In this document: in pieces, positions 8,135 to 17,098 of the stretch | Position numbering within the stretch: position 1 is the first letter of the stretch | Layout of the letters: each line of letters starts with the position of its first letter | Origin: Pseudomonas huaxiensis | GTDB lineage: Bacteria; Pseudomonadota; Gammaproteobacteria; Pseudomonadales; Pseudomonadaceae | Assembly (NCBI RefSeq): GCF_003231275.1 | Contig: NZ_QKVL01000032.1 | Span: forward strand, 1-64,000 | Direction of reading: 5' to 3' | DNA: 64,000 bases | The notes under the pieces: model-generated | Seen by the model: the letters and a program-made list of their open reading frames with translations, nothing else | Database searches by the model: none | Told to the model about the DNA's origin: nothing | Made by a program: the position numbers and the translations under genes

Positions 8135-9148
8135 TCAGCCCTTTTTGGGAGGCGGGGAGATGCGGTTGAGGACGGTGTTGCCGTCTTTGTCCTGGGTCAG
8201 GTAGACCGGCAGTACCTTGGGCAGGCTGCGGACCAGACGGTTGACGTCGTTGGTGTTGTAGATACCGCTGATGCGCACGTTGCCGGTGCTGGCATCGGCC
8301 AGACGCAGCGGGCTTTCCAGGTAGCGGTTGATCAGCGGCAGTGCCTGGTCGAGGGTGAGGTTGTCGATCACCAGCTTGCCGCTGCGCCACGACAGGCTGG
8401 AGTCGTTGGCGTAGGTCTGGTTCAGGCTCGGTTCGAGATCGCCGGTATTGTAGCTGGCCTGCATTCCAGGGCCGAGGCGGTAGCCGCTGCCGGGCTTGAA
8501 GCTCTCGCTGCTGACCAGCACCGAACCTTCCACCAGCGTCACTTTGACCTGATCACGGTATTTCCAGACGTTGAACTGGGTGCCAGTCACCTGCGTCTGG
8601 CCGTTGCCGGCGCGGACGATGAAGGGATGGCTGGTGTCGTGATGGACCTTGAAGAACGCCTCGCCCTTGACCAGGGTCACCCGGCGCTCATCCTTGTAGT
8701 GGGTGTAGCGCAGGGAGGTGCCGAGGTTCAGTTCGACTTCGCTGCCGTCGCCCAGGGTGACGGTTCTGCGGGCGTCGGTGGTTTTTTCCGACTGGTAGTC
8801 GTTGGGCAACCAGCCTTGTTCCCAACCGATCCAGGCGCCGACCGGCAGCGCCAGCAGGGTGATCACTGCTGCCGACGCGTAGTGACGCAGACGCTGGGGC
8901 TGTGGTCTGGGCTTGACCGGCAGGTGCAGAATCTGTGCCTGCGTGGCTCGCGGCAGGTGATCGGCAGTGACCCAGATCTCCTGCATGGCTTCGTATTCCT
9001 GCAGGTGAAGCGGGCTGGCAGCCAGCCATTGTTCGAATTCGGCGAGTTCTTGCGCGGTGCAGTCATCAGCGTGCAAGCGCATGCACCAATGCGCGGCGGC
9101 ATCGGTGATGGCATTCAATTCGGCGTCGCTGGGGCTGACCTGATTCAT
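8135..9148 (-). CDS. FecR-family anti-sigma regulator without adjacent sigma factor
   Basis: A 337-residue FecR protein: an N-terminal cytoplasmic DUF4880-type domain (AAHWCMRLHADDCTAQELAEFEQWL), one membrane helix (about residues 90-110: YASAAVITLLALPVGAWIGW), a periplasmic FecR domain (GDGSEVELNLGTSLRYTHY; GEAFFKVHHD) and a C-terminal secretin/STN-like segment. Such proteins transmit occupancy of a TonB receptor to an ECF sigma factor. Neither a FecI gene nor a receptor gene flanks it: the neighbours are an antiporter and an acyl-CoA dehydrogenase. It may serve a distant partner or be a relic of a lost cassette. Confidence 0.88.
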   Translation of the reverse strand: MNQVSPSDAELNAITDAAAHWCMRLHADDCTAQELAEFEQWLAASPLHLQEYEAMQEIWVTADHLPRATQAQILHLPVKPRPQPQRLRHYASAAVITLLALPVGAWIGWEQGWLPNDYQSEKTTDARRTVTLGDGSEVELNLGTSLRYTHYKDERRVTLVKGEAFFKVHHDTSHPFIVRAGNGQTQVTGTQFNVWKYRDQVKVTLVEGSVLVSSESFKPGSGYRLGPGMQASYNTGDLEPSLNQTYANDSSLSWRSGKLVIDNLTLDQALPLINRYLESPLRLADASTGNVRISGIYNTNDVNRLVRSLPKVLPVYLTQDKDGNTVLNRISPPPKKG

Positions 9149-9297
9149 TGATACTCCCGGTTTTGCGCAATTCTAACCCCGCCGGGTAGGCGGGGAGAAC
9201 CGAGATCATGGCGAATCACTATCAGTTGTGAGATTTATTCGCAGGAAATCACCTACAAAAACGATTTTCTCCGCACAAACCGACCAACGGTCGCAAG

Positions 9298-9327
9298 ACT
9301 ACGGCAAGCCGCCTCGCTCGCCGTAGT
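9298..9327. terminator. Possible terminator hairpin
   Basis: ACTACGGC pairs with GCCGTAGT around a 14-nt loop, just beyond the acyl-CoA dehydrogenase stop codon on the minus strand. A T-rich run (AAAATCGTTTTT, read on the minus strand) follows about 28 nt later. This is a modest intrinsic-terminator candidate. The rest of the 188-bp gap up to the FecR start shows no other recognisable signal. Confidence 0.4.
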
Positions 9328-9336
9328 GCGTGCAGT

Positions 9337-11106
9337 TCAGAACTGTTCGGCGGCCAGTTGGAACAGGCTGTCGCTACCCGCCTGAATGCTCGCCTGCAAC
9401 GACAGAACCCGTGGCAGCAAACGCTCGAAGTAGAACGTCGCCGTGGCCAGCTTGGCGCCATAGAAGTCCGGCTCGTCGGCGTGATGCGCGCGGGCGGTGG
9501 CGGCCATGCGCGACCACATGTAAGCGTAGGCGACGTAGCCGAACAAATGCAGGTACTCCACCGACGCAGCACCCACGGCATTGGCGTCCTGGCTGGCCTG
9601 CTCGCGCAGCCACTGGCTGGTGTTTTCCAGCCGCTCCAGGGCACCCAGCACCTGCGCGGCGAACGGCGGTTCGCTTTCGCAGAAGGCACGGATTTCCGCC
9701 GCCAGCAACGCCAGCGACTGGCCGCCATCGGCCACCACTTTGCGCCCCAGCAGATCCAGCGCCTGGATGCCGTTGGTGCCTTCGTAGATCTGCGCAATAC
9801 GCACATCCCGTACCAGTTGCTCCTGGCCCCACTCGCGGATATAGCCATGGCCACCGAACACCTGCTGGCCGAGTACGCAACTCTCGAGGCCGGTATCGGT
9901 GAAGAACGCCTTGGCCACTGGTGTCAGCAGTGCGACGAGGCGTTGCGCCGCCTCGCGCTCGGCGGCGTCTTCGGTGTACTTGGCGGTGTCCAGTTGCTGG
10001 CCGACGTAGGTGGCGAAGGCGCGGCCACCTTCGGTCAGGGCGCGCATGTTCAGCAGCATGCGGCGCACGTCGGGGTGGACGATGATCGGGTCGGCGATTT
10101 TGTCCTTCGCCTGCGGGCCGCTGGCGGCGCGGCTTTGCAGGCGATCGCGGGCATAGCGCGCGGCATTCTGGTACGACGCCTCGGCGCAGCCGATGCCCTG
10201 GATGCCGATGGACAGGCGCTCGTAATTCATCATGGTGAACATCGCCGCCAGGCCGCGGTTCGGCTCGCCGACCAGGTAGCCGACAGCGCCGTCGAAGTTC
10301 ATCACGCATGTGGCCGATGCCTTGATGCCCATCTTGTGCTCGACCGAGCCGCAACTGACCGCGTTGTCTACGCCCAGGCTGCCGTCCTCAGCGACGATGC
10401 GCTTGGGCACCAGGAACAACGAGATGCCTTTCGGTCCGGCCGGGGCGTCAGGCAGCTTGGCTAGCACCAGATGGATGATGTTGTCGGTGAGGTCCTGGTC
10501 GCCGCCGGTGATGAAAATCTTGGTGCCGCTGATGGCGTAGCTACCGTCGATCAGCGGCTCGGCCTTGCTGCGGATGATCCCCAGGTCGGTGCCGGCGTGG
10601 GGTTCGGTCATGCACATGGTGCCGGCCCACTCGCCGCTGTACAGCCGTGGCAGGTACAGGGCGCGCAGTTCGTCGCTGGCGTGGGCGTCAATCGCCAGGC
10701 AGCAGCCGGCACTCAGCGCCGAATACAGGCTGAAGCTGCAGTTGGCGGCGTAGAGCATTTCCTCGAACTGCACCGCGAGCATCTTCGGCATGCCCATGCC
10801 GCCGTGTTCCGGGTTGCCGGCGAGGCCGACCCAGCCGCCTTCGCGGTAGGTCTGCCAGGCCTGCTTGAAGCCGTCGGGCGTGGTGACTTGACCCGCTTCG
10901 AAGCCGACTCCCTGTTCGTCGCCGCTGCGGTTGAGCGGGGCGATCAACTGACCGGTGATTTTCGCCGCTTCTTCAAGGATCGCGTCGGCGGTCTCGGCAT
11001 CGACACTGGCCGCCAGCGCGGGCAGGCGTGCCCATTGGGCCGGGCCTTGGAACACTTCGTGGAGGACGAAACGCATGTCGCGCAGCGGGGCATTGAATTC
11101 AGGCAT
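9337..11106 (-). CDS. Acyl-CoA dehydrogenase (DmdC/FadE-like, about 600-residue class)
   Basis: A 589-residue FAD-dependent enzyme introducing the alpha-beta double bond in acyl-CoA thioesters. Visible family features are MCMTEPHAGTDLG (flavin binding), GTKIFITGGDQD, the central ACAD segment EHKMGIKASATCVMNFDGA, and IYEGTNGIQALDLLGRKV with the catalytic-base-region Glu. The length with an extra C-terminal helical domain is that of the DmdC-like class, used for medium- or long-chain or 3-methylmercaptopropionyl substrates. It is followed 30 bp upstream by an acyl-CoA synthetase gene in the same direction, so the two probably form an activation plus first-oxidation pair. Confidence 0.9.
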   Translation of the reverse strand: MPEFNAPLRDMRFVLHEVFQGPAQWARLPALAASVDAETADAILEEAAKITGQLIAPLNRSGDEQGVGFEAGQVTTPDGFKQAWQTYREGGWVGLAGNPEHGGMGMPKMLAVQFEEMLYAANCSFSLYSALSAGCCLAIDAHASDELRALYLPRLYSGEWAGTMCMTEPHAGTDLGIIRSKAEPLIDGSYAISGTKIFITGGDQDLTDNIIHLVLAKLPDAPAGPKGISLFLVPKRIVAEDGSLGVDNAVSCGSVEHKMGIKASATCVMNFDGAVGYLVGEPNRGLAAMFTMMNYERLSIGIQGIGCAEASYQNAARYARDRLQSRAASGPQAKDKIADPIIVHPDVRRMLLNMRALTEGGRAFATYVGQQLDTAKYTEDAAEREAAQRLVALLTPVAKAFFTDTGLESCVLGQQVFGGHGYIREWGQEQLVRDVRIAQIYEGTNGIQALDLLGRKVVADGGQSLALLAAEIRAFCESEPPFAAQVLGALERLENTSQWLREQASQDANAVGAASVEYLHLFGYVAYAYMWSRMAATARAHHADEPDFYGAKLATATFYFERLLPRVLSLQASIQAGSDSLFQLAAEQF

Positions 11107-11136
11107 CGTGGTTCTCGTTCGAATAAGTAGGAGGGA

Positions 11137-12759
11137 TCAGAGCGCCTTGGCCCAGTCGCGCAACAGGTATTTCTGGATCTTGCCGGTGGAGGTCTTCGGC
11201 AGCTCGCGGAACACCACCGTCTTGGGCAGCTTGAAGCCGGCCAGGTGTTCGCGGCAGAAGGCGATGATTTCGACCTCGCGGGTATCTTCGTAGCCGGCCT
11301 TGAGGGTGATGTACGCGCACGGGGTCTCGCCCCACTTTTCGTCGGGCCGGGCTACTACCGCAGCTTCCAGCACGGCGGGGTGGCGGTAGAGGGTGTCTTC
11401 GACTTCGATGGTGGAGATGTTCTCGCCGCCGGAAATAATGATGTCCTTGAGCCGGTCCTTGATCTCGACGTAGCCGTCCGGGTGGCAGACGGCGAGGTCG
11501 CCGGTGTGGAACCAGCCGCCCCGGAAGGCTTCGGCGGTGGCTTCGGGGTTCTTCAGGTAGCCCTTCATCACCGTGTTGCCGCGCATGAAGATCTCGCCCA
11601 GGGTGTTGCCGTCGCGGGCCACCGGTTCGAGGGTTTGCGGGTCGGCGACCATCAGGCCTTCGAGGGTGGCGTAGCGCACGCCTTGGCGCGACTTGATCCG
11701 CGCCCGTTCCTGCAGCGGCTTTTCATCCCATTCGGCATGCCAGGCGCAGACGGTCACCGGGCCATACACCTCGGTCAGGCCATAAACGTGGGTGACCTTG
11801 ATGCCCATTTCTTCCACGGCGCCAATCACCTTGGCCGGCGGCGCGGCGCCGGCGACCATGGCGTTGACCGGGTGATCGATCGCCGCCTTGGCCGAGTCAG
11901 GCATGTTGATCAGCGCATTGAGGACAATCGGCGCGCCGCACAGGTGAGTGACCTGGTGTTCGCGGATCAGCGTAAGAATCTTCTGCGGATCGACCCGACG
12001 CAGGAACACATGCGTGCCGGCCAGCGCGGTGACGGTCCACGGGTAGCACCAGCCATTGCAGTGAAACATCGGCAGGGTCCACAGGTAGACCGGATGGTTG
12101 CCCATCGCCCAGGTCATCTGGTTGCCCAGCGAGTTGAGGTAGGCGCCGCGGTGGTGATAGACGACGCCCTTGGGGTTGCCGGTGGTGCCGGAGGTGTAGT
12201 TCAGCGAGATCGCCTGCCACTCGTCCTCGGGCCAGTGCCAGGCGAACTCCGGGTCGCCCTCGGCCAGAAACGCCTCGTAGTCCAGCTCGCTGACGGCGCA
12301 GCCTTCGCCGTATTCCGGGTCATCGACATCGATCACCAGCGGCGGATGAGCCATGAGCTTCAGCGCAGCGCTGATGATCTTGTGGAATTCACGGTCGGTG
12401 ATCAGCACCTTGGCTTCGCCGTGTTCGAGCATGAAGGCGATGGCCTCGGCGTCGAGGCGAACGTTGAGGGCGTTGAGTACCGCGCCGATCATCGGCACGC
12501 CGAAGTGCGCTTCGAGCATCGCCGGGATGTTCGGCAGCATGACCGCCACCGTATCGCCCTGACCGATGCCGCGGCCCGCCAGGGCACTGGCCAGGCGCCG
12601 GCTGCGCTGGTAGGTTTCCTGCCAGTTGCGGCGGATCGAACCGTGGATCACGGCAGGGTACTGGCCGTAGACCGCGGCGGTGCGTTCGATGAAGCTCAGG
12701 GGGGTGAGGGCGACGTGGTTGACGGGGGCGGGCTGCAGGCCCTGAGAGAAGATCGACAT
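11137..12759 (-). CDS. Medium/long-chain acyl-CoA synthetase (AMP-forming)
   Basis: This 540-residue enzyme activates a carboxylic acid to its CoA thioester through an acyl-adenylate. It has the P-loop YTSGTTGNPKGV, the A5-type YGLTEVYGP motif, GWFHTGDLAVCHPDGY and RLKDIIISGGENIS, and the C-terminal catalytic lysine in LPKTSTGKIQKYL. ATG 12759 (MSIFSQGLQ) is preferred because AGGA lies 11 nt before it; upstream in-frame ATGs have no proper site. The AlkK/FadD-like branch is likely. It forms a pair with the acyl-CoA dehydrogenase downstream and is divergent from a PAS kinase. Confidence 0.88.
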   Translation of the reverse strand: MSIFSQGLQPAPVNHVALTPLSFIERTAAVYGQYPAVIHGSIRRNWQETYQRSRRLASALAGRGIGQGDTVAVMLPNIPAMLEAHFGVPMIGAVLNALNVRLDAEAIAFMLEHGEAKVLITDREFHKIISAALKLMAHPPLVIDVDDPEYGEGCAVSELDYEAFLAEGDPEFAWHWPEDEWQAISLNYTSGTTGNPKGVVYHHRGAYLNSLGNQMTWAMGNHPVYLWTLPMFHCNGWCYPWTVTALAGTHVFLRRVDPQKILTLIREHQVTHLCGAPIVLNALINMPDSAKAAIDHPVNAMVAGAAPPAKVIGAVEEMGIKVTHVYGLTEVYGPVTVCAWHAEWDEKPLQERARIKSRQGVRYATLEGLMVADPQTLEPVARDGNTLGEIFMRGNTVMKGYLKNPEATAEAFRGGWFHTGDLAVCHPDGYVEIKDRLKDIIISGGENISTIEVEDTLYRHPAVLEAAVVARPDEKWGETPCAYITLKAGYEDTREVEIIAFCREHLAGFKLPKTVVFRELPKTSTGKIQKYLLRDWAKAL

Positions 12760-12873
12760 GAAAAGCATTGTCCTGTGCAGGAGGCAGCCTGCCCGGACGG
12801 TGTACGGCAAGTACACGCCCTGGACGCATGCTGAAACCTCCGATGGCTGATTGTTAGCTCTATCAGGTTTCGT

Positions 12874-12898
12874 GGAGCAGATTCACGGGGACTGCTCC
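12874..12898. promoter_or_regulatory. GGAGCAG/CTGCTCC dyad in a divergent promoter region
   Basis: A perfect 7-bp inverted repeat with an 11-nt spacer lies between the acyl-CoA synthetase gene and the kinase gene. A third copy of GGAGCAG lies at 12979-12985 and doubles as the kinase ribosome binding site. It could be an operator for the FixJ-type regulator encoded next door. The remainder of this 231-bp gap is A/T-rich near 12930-12975, as expected for promoters. Confidence 0.3.
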
Positions 12899-12990
12899 GG
12901 TGGTGCATTTTTACGCTGTTCGCCATGTTACCTGGAAGATAGACTATAGCAATATGGTACAAATACTATAAAAATCCCGGAGCAGACGCT

Positions 12991-14787
12991 TTGATCGCCA
13001 TCCCCTCGGCCTTGCTCGACAAGGACCCGCAGCCCAGTTTGCTGCTCGATGCCGGTGCCAGCCTGCGCGCGGCCAACCCCGCGATGCTTGAACAGCTCAA
13101 TGGCTGGCCGCCGCAGAGCCTGGCCGTGTTGCTGCCGGCCAATCATGGCGCCCTGGTCAGTGCCTGCCTCAGCCAGCAACGGGCGATCAGCGATGTCGAG
13201 AGCCAGGCCGGCGAGCGCATTTTGCTCTGGACCTTTATCCCCGCCAGCGAAGCCCTGGTTATTGCCCGCTGCCGCGACGCCACCGCCGAGCGCTGTGCCG
13301 AACGCGAGGCCAGTCAGGCCCGCCGGCTATACCGGCTGATCACCGAGAACACCACAGACCTGATTTCCCGGCACACGCCCGACGGCTGTTTTCTCGACGC
13401 GTCGCCGGCGTCCTATCGCCTGCTTGGTTACTGGCCGGAAGAGCTGCGCGGGGTCGCGGTGCAGTCGCTGTTCCATCCTCAGGACCGCCAGCAATTCCTG
13501 CAACAGGCGGCGCAGGCGCTGGAGAAAGACGGCTACCAGACCATGACCTGCCGGGTGCGCCACCGCGATGGCCGCGACCTGTGGTTCGAGATCGCCAGCC
13601 GGGCGATCCGCGAAACCTACACCGGCGCGGTGGTGGAGATCGTCAGCGTCTCGCGGGATATCAGCGTGCGCATCGAGGCGCAGGAAAACCGTCGGCGACT
13701 GGCCGAAGTCGTCGAAGCCAATACTGATCTGGTGCTGTTCACCGACCCGGACGGTCGCCTGACCTACCTCAATCGTTCCGCGCGCCGTGCCCTCGGGTTG
13801 ATGGACGTGGACGCGGTGCCGCCGCTGCGCCAACTGCTCGATGAAGACGCCCAGCAGCGTCTGGATGATGAAGGCTGGCTGTGCGCCGAGCGCGATGGTG
13901 TCTGGCAGTGCGAGGCGCGGCTGGCGCCGTACCATGGCGGCGCGGCGTTTCCGGTGTCGCTGGTGTTGCTGGCACACAGCGCCGCAGGCGGCGAGCGCTA
14001 TTACTCGCTGGTCGCTCGTGACATGACCGAGCGCGAGCTGCGCGAGACCCAGCAACGTCGGCACCAGGACGAACTGGCCCACACTGCGCGGCTGGTGACC
14101 CTCGGCGAACTGGCGTCCGGTATCGCCCACGAAATCAACCAGCCGCTGGCTTCGGTGCTCAACTACGCCGCCGCCAGCCAGCGCTACCTGCATGCACTCG
14201 ATCGTGATCCTCAGGCGGCGGGGCGGGTTGCTCAGGGCTTGCAGCGCATCAGCGAACAGGCGACCCACGCCGCCGAAGTGATCAAGCGCCTGCGCGCCTT
14301 CCTGCGCAAGGAGCCGCGGCGTTTGCAGGCGCTGTCGATCGCGCAGGTGGCGCGCGAGGCGGTGCGCCTGTGCGCCTGGGAAGCCAATCACGCGCAGGTG
14401 ACGATCGAGCAGCGAATGACGGACAATCTGCCGCCGGTCTACGCCGACCGGGTGCTGCTGGAGCAGGTGCTGCTCAATCTGCTGCGCAACGCCATCGACG
14501 CCAACCGCGAGAAACAGCCGGGCCAGCCTTCGCGGATCGTGCTCAGCGGTGAACAGGAGAGCGGCTGGCTGTTGATCCAGGTGATCGACCAGGGCCCGGG
14601 CGTGGCGCTGGATCGGCTGGACGGGATTTTCACCCCGTTCACCACCAGCAAGCCCGAAGGGCTGGGCCTCGGCCTGAGCATGAGCCGTAGCATCGTCGAA
14701 GGCTTTGGCGGCACCTTGCAGGCCGGCCCGAACGAGGGCGGCGGATTGATTTTGAGCTGTCGGCTGGCGCCGGCGGCGAGTGTTTGA
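12991..14787 (+). CDS. PAS-domain sensor histidine kinase (FixL-like)
   Basis: A 598-residue kinase with no clear membrane helices, so probably cytoplasmic. It has two or three PAS domains: TENTTDLISRHTPDGCFLDASPASYRLLGY at about residues 115-145, followed by a PAC-type segment, and a second with NTDLVLFTDPDGRLTYLNRSARRALG at about 240-265. The HisKA box is LGELASGIAHEINQPLASVLNY and the ATPase has NLLRNAIDA, DQGPGV and GLGLGLSMSRSIVE. The TTG start at 12991 is preceded by GGAG with 8-nt spacing. It is followed by a FixJ-type regulator whose start lies just past the kinase stop. Confidence 0.88.
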   Translation: MIAIPSALLDKDPQPSLLLDAGASLRAANPAMLEQLNGWPPQSLAVLLPANHGALVSACLSQQRAISDVESQAGERILLWTFIPASEALVIARCRDATAERCAEREASQARRLYRLITENTTDLISRHTPDGCFLDASPASYRLLGYWPEELRGVAVQSLFHPQDRQQFLQQAAQALEKDGYQTMTCRVRHRDGRDLWFEIASRAIRETYTGAVVEIVSVSRDISVRIEAQENRRRLAEVVEANTDLVLFTDPDGRLTYLNRSARRALGLMDVDAVPPLRQLLDEDAQQRLDDEGWLCAERDGVWQCEARLAPYHGGAAFPVSLVLLAHSAAGGERYYSLVARDMTERELRETQQRRHQDELAHTARLVTLGELASGIAHEINQPLASVLNYAAASQRYLHALDRDPQAAGRVAQGLQRISEQATHAAEVIKRLRAFLRKEPRRLQALSIAQVAREAVRLCAWEANHAQVTIEQRMTDNLPPVYADRVLLEQVLLNLLRNAIDANREKQPGQPSRIVLSGEQESGWLLIQVIDQGPGVALDRLDGIFTPFTTSKPEGLGLGLSMSRSIVEGFGGTLQAGPNEGGGLILSCRLAPAASV

Positions 14788-14801
14788 ACAAGGGGATTTT
14801 C

Positions 14802-15428
14802 ATGCAGGATCCGAAGGTCTATGTGGTCGATGACGACCAGGGCATGCTCGACTCCACGGTCTGGCTGCTCGAATCCGTCGGCCTCAAGGCGCTGCCCTTC
14901 ACCAGTGGCCAGGCGTTTCTCGATGCCTGCGAGGGCGACTTGCCGGCCTGTGTGCTGCTCGACGTGCGCATGCCCGGCATGGGCGGGTTGAGTGTTCAGG
15001 AAGCGCTGCGCGCACGCGGCGTTGACCTGCCGGTGATCTTCGTCAGTGGGCACGCCGACGTGCCCATCGTGGTGCGGGCATTCAAGGCCGGCGCCTGCGA
15101 TTTCATCGAAAAGCCCTACAACGACCAGTTGCTGCTGGACAGCGTTCAGGAAGCCTTGGGCCGCTCCTCGAAAGTCCAGGTGGGAAGCCGTCAGCGCGAC
15201 ACGGTGCAGGCGCGGATCGACAGCCTGACCCCGCGCGAGCGGGACGTGTTCCTGCCGCTGGTGCAGGGCTACACCAACCGCGAGATTGCCGAGCAACTGG
15301 AAGTCAGCGTGAAGACCGTGGATTTGTACCGTTCGCGGGTGATGAAGCGAATGCAGGCCGAGCACCTGCCTGATCTGGTGGGCATGGCGATTGCCTGTTC
15401 GCTGGTGGATCCGTTGCAGTTGCGGTGA
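14802..15428 (+). CDS. FixJ/NarL-type LuxR-family response regulator
   Basis: A 208-residue transcription regulator with an N-terminal receiver (VYVVDDDQGM; phosphoacceptor Asp in CVLLDVRMPGMGG; Lys in DFIEKPYND) and a C-terminal LuxR helix-turn-helix (LTPRERDVFLPLVQGYTNREIAEQL; VKTVDLYRSRVMKRM). ATG 14802 has AAGGGGA at 5-nt spacing; an in-frame TTG at 14784 overlaps the kinase stop but lacks a site. With the PAS kinase it forms a two-component pair divergent from acyl-CoA synthetase/dehydrogenase genes. Related pairs in Pseudomonas control use of short acids or aromatic compounds, so control of the divergent genes is plausible but inferred. Confidence 0.88.
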   Translation: MQDPKVYVVDDDQGMLDSTVWLLESVGLKALPFTSGQAFLDACEGDLPACVLLDVRMPGMGGLSVQEALRARGVDLPVIFVSGHADVPIVVRAFKAGACDFIEKPYNDQLLLDSVQEALGRSSKVQVGSRQRDTVQARIDSLTPRERDVFLPLVQGYTNREIAEQLEVSVKTVDLYRSRVMKRMQAEHLPDLVGMAIACSLVDPLQLR

Positions 15429-15436
15429 GGGATCAG

Positions 15437-15660
15437 GAGATTTAGCGCCGCTCATGCGGCGCATCGCTGCGGTTCGGCGCCTCGACAAGCCATCTCCCAC
15501 AGGTATGTCACGCCATGCACCAAGGCCGGCAACGCCAAACTCACCGGCGATGGCGCGTTGCAATCAATGTGGGAGCCGGCTTGCCGGCGATGCGCCGCGC
15601 GGGCGGCGCTCAATCTCCAATGCGCTGAAAATCAGTCGGCTAGCACATGGCGGCCACAAT
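15437..15660. repeat. REP-type composite repeat (family A)
   Basis: Two REP-like units face each other. The left, GAGATttaGCGCCGC-N4-GCGGCGCATCGC (15437-15467), is repeated inverted and imperfectly at 15587-15617. The right end shares GCGTTGCAA and CGGCTAGCAC segments with copies near 23400-23510 and 47640-47945. It fills most of the 239-bp gap between the response regulator and DUF883 genes; no gene is seen here. Confidence 0.7.
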
Positions 15661-15667
15661 TTTCAGC

Positions 15668-15988
15668 TCAAGGCCTGCGCCCCAGCAGCAACCCCACCAC
15701 CAGCCCGAAACCCGCCGAAATCGCCACGGTCTGCCACGGATGGCCGCCAATGTAGGTCTCGGTGGCGTCCACCACCGGCTTGACCTGGTCGCGCACGCTG
15801 CCGACTGCATTACTTGCCTGCTTGAGCTTGAGCTGTAATTGCGCCCGCAGGGTTTCGGCTTCTTCGCCGACCAGCGCGGCGCTCTCGCTCAGCAGCTTTT
15901 CCGATTCTTCGATCAGTGCCTGCAAGTCACTGAACGCCTGATCCTTGATTTGCTCGCTTTCGCTGTGCAGGGTGCTTTTCCTCGCCAT
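15668..15988 (-). CDS. DUF883 family (ElaB/YqjD-type) membrane-anchored protein
   Basis: A 106-residue protein: a long amphipathic helical N-terminus rich in Glu/Gln/Ala (about residues 10-70, likely coiled coil) and a C-terminal membrane anchor (TVAISAGFGLVVGLLLGRRP) after the conserved IGGHPWQ. This is the layout of ElaB/YqjD proteins, tail-anchored inner-membrane proteins reported to associate with ribosomes in stationary phase. It is a single gene, divergent from a small hypothetical gene. Confidence 0.85.
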   Translation of the reverse strand: MARKSTLHSESEQIKDQAFSDLQALIEESEKLLSESAALVGEEAETLRAQLQLKLKQASNAVGSVRDQVKPVVDATETYIGGHPWQTVAISAGFGLVVGLLLGRRP

Positions 15989-16121
15989 GAATACTTCCTC
16001 GGGTAAGTGATGGACCTACAGAATGGAGTGTCCGTCTGTACGGAAAGTTGCAGTGGTTTGCCGGGCGTCGGCGGCTACAGTGTAAGATAGCGGCCATTTT
16101 CACGCGGCAGGAATTACCCCC

Positions 16122-16388
16122 ATGAGTTTCAATCTGGCCAACAAGAGCTTTGCCGAGCGGGCGGAGATCGAGGATGAGAAAGCGCGGCTGTTCGAGCTGT
16201 GGCAGACCAACCTGGCCAAGGCCAAGGGCGAAGCGGCCCGCATGATTGGCGAGAAGCCGCGGCGCAAGGGCAAGTGGGCCGAGTGGGTGCGCGCGGAGCT
16301 GGACAGCATGACACCGCCGGAATTCGCCAACATGGTGCGCAGCGAGATCAACAAGCTGATGGCGGCGGCCAGCGCCGGGAAGTCCTGA
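16122..16388 (+). CDS. Conserved hypothetical protein, 88 residues
   Basis: A small, highly charged, largely helical cytosolic protein: MSFNLANKSFAERAEI at the start, then a basic stretch (GEKPRRKGKWAEWVRAEL) and a C-terminal helix (FANMVRSEINKLM). I do not recognise a named domain. It reads as a genuine gene because codon use matches the neighbours and it starts with ATG after a purine-rich AGGAATT. It stands alone between the DUF883 gene and the iron-sigma operon. Confidence 0.65.
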   Translation: MSFNLANKSFAERAEIEDEKARLFELWQTNLAKAKGEAARMIGEKPRRKGKWAEWVRAELDSMTPPEFANMVRSEINKLMAAASAGKS

Positions 16389-16524
16389 CCCAGGCCGCAT
16401 GCCTCAGGCTATTCAGCATTTTTGAGGCCGGGCGCGCCCTGCGCTCGGTCTCGACATCCCTCCTAAAATCCGACAAAAAAACCAGACCTCTCGCTCAAGA
16501 TTGAAATTCGGACACATTATGAAA

Positions 16525-16543
16525 GATACTGTTTCTCATTAAC
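16525..16543 (+). promoter_or_regulatory. Candidate Fur box
   Basis: GATACTGTTTCTCATTAAC matches 14 of 19 positions of the Fur consensus GATAATGATAATCATTATC. It lies 37 bp before the ECF sigma factor gene, in a short A/T-rich promoter-like tract. Fur repression of FecI-type sigma genes is standard in Pseudomonas, so the placement is convincing although the match is partial. Confidence 0.55.
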
Positions 16544-16579
16544 GTCCGATAACTCCTCCCACCGGCGATCCTTCTTCCC

Positions 16580-17098
16580 ATGCTGACGTCTCCCGTGTCC
16601 GGGCTGCTGGCCAGTTTCCAGGAACACTACGATGAGCTGTTGCAGTTCCTGACCCGGCGCATGAACGACCGCCAGCGCGCGGCCGATGTCGCCCAGGAAA
16701 CCTACCTCAAGCTGGTGAAGATCGAGCAGCAGGCGCTGCCGGTGCTGCATGCGCGCAGTTTCATTTTCCGCGTCGCCGGCAACCTGGCGATCGACACCTT
16801 ACGCCGCGAACAACGCCAGGAGAGCAACCTCGGCGACAGCGACGCCGCAGCGCAAATGGCCTGTCCTGCGCCAGCACCGGAGGCGGCGCTGCTGGCCCGG
16901 GAGCGTCTGGAAATTCTTGATGAAGCCTTGTTGCAACTGTCGGACAACGCCCGTCAGGCGCTGTTGCTCAATCGCGTCGAGGGCCTGACCCAGGCGCAGA
17001 TTGCACAACGGCTGGGCGTTTCCGAGAGCATGGTGGCAAAATACATCGGCCAGGCCCTGCGCCATTGCCGGGATTGGCTCAAGCACAACCATGACTGA
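16580..17098 (+). CDS. ECF sigma factor, FecI (iron-starvation) family
   Basis: A 172-residue sigma factor with region 2 (DELLQFLTRRMNDRQRAADVAQETYLKLV; SFIFRVAGNLAIDTLRRE) and region 4 (LQLSDNARQALLLNRVEGLTQAQIAQRLGVSESMVAKYIGQALRHC). It should direct RNA polymerase to the promoter of the TonB receptor gene downstream when released or activated by the FecR encoded next, which overlaps its stop. No clear ribosome site precedes ATG 16580; no better start is evident. A Fur-box-like sequence upstream suggests induction by iron limitation. Confidence 0.9.
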   Translation: MLTSPVSGLLASFQEHYDELLQFLTRRMNDRQRAADVAQETYLKLVKIEQQALPVLHARSFIFRVAGNLAIDTLRREQRQESNLGDSDAAAQMACPAPAPEAALLARERLEILDEALLQLSDNARQALLLNRVEGLTQAQIAQRLGVSESMVAKYIGQALRHCRDWLKHNHD

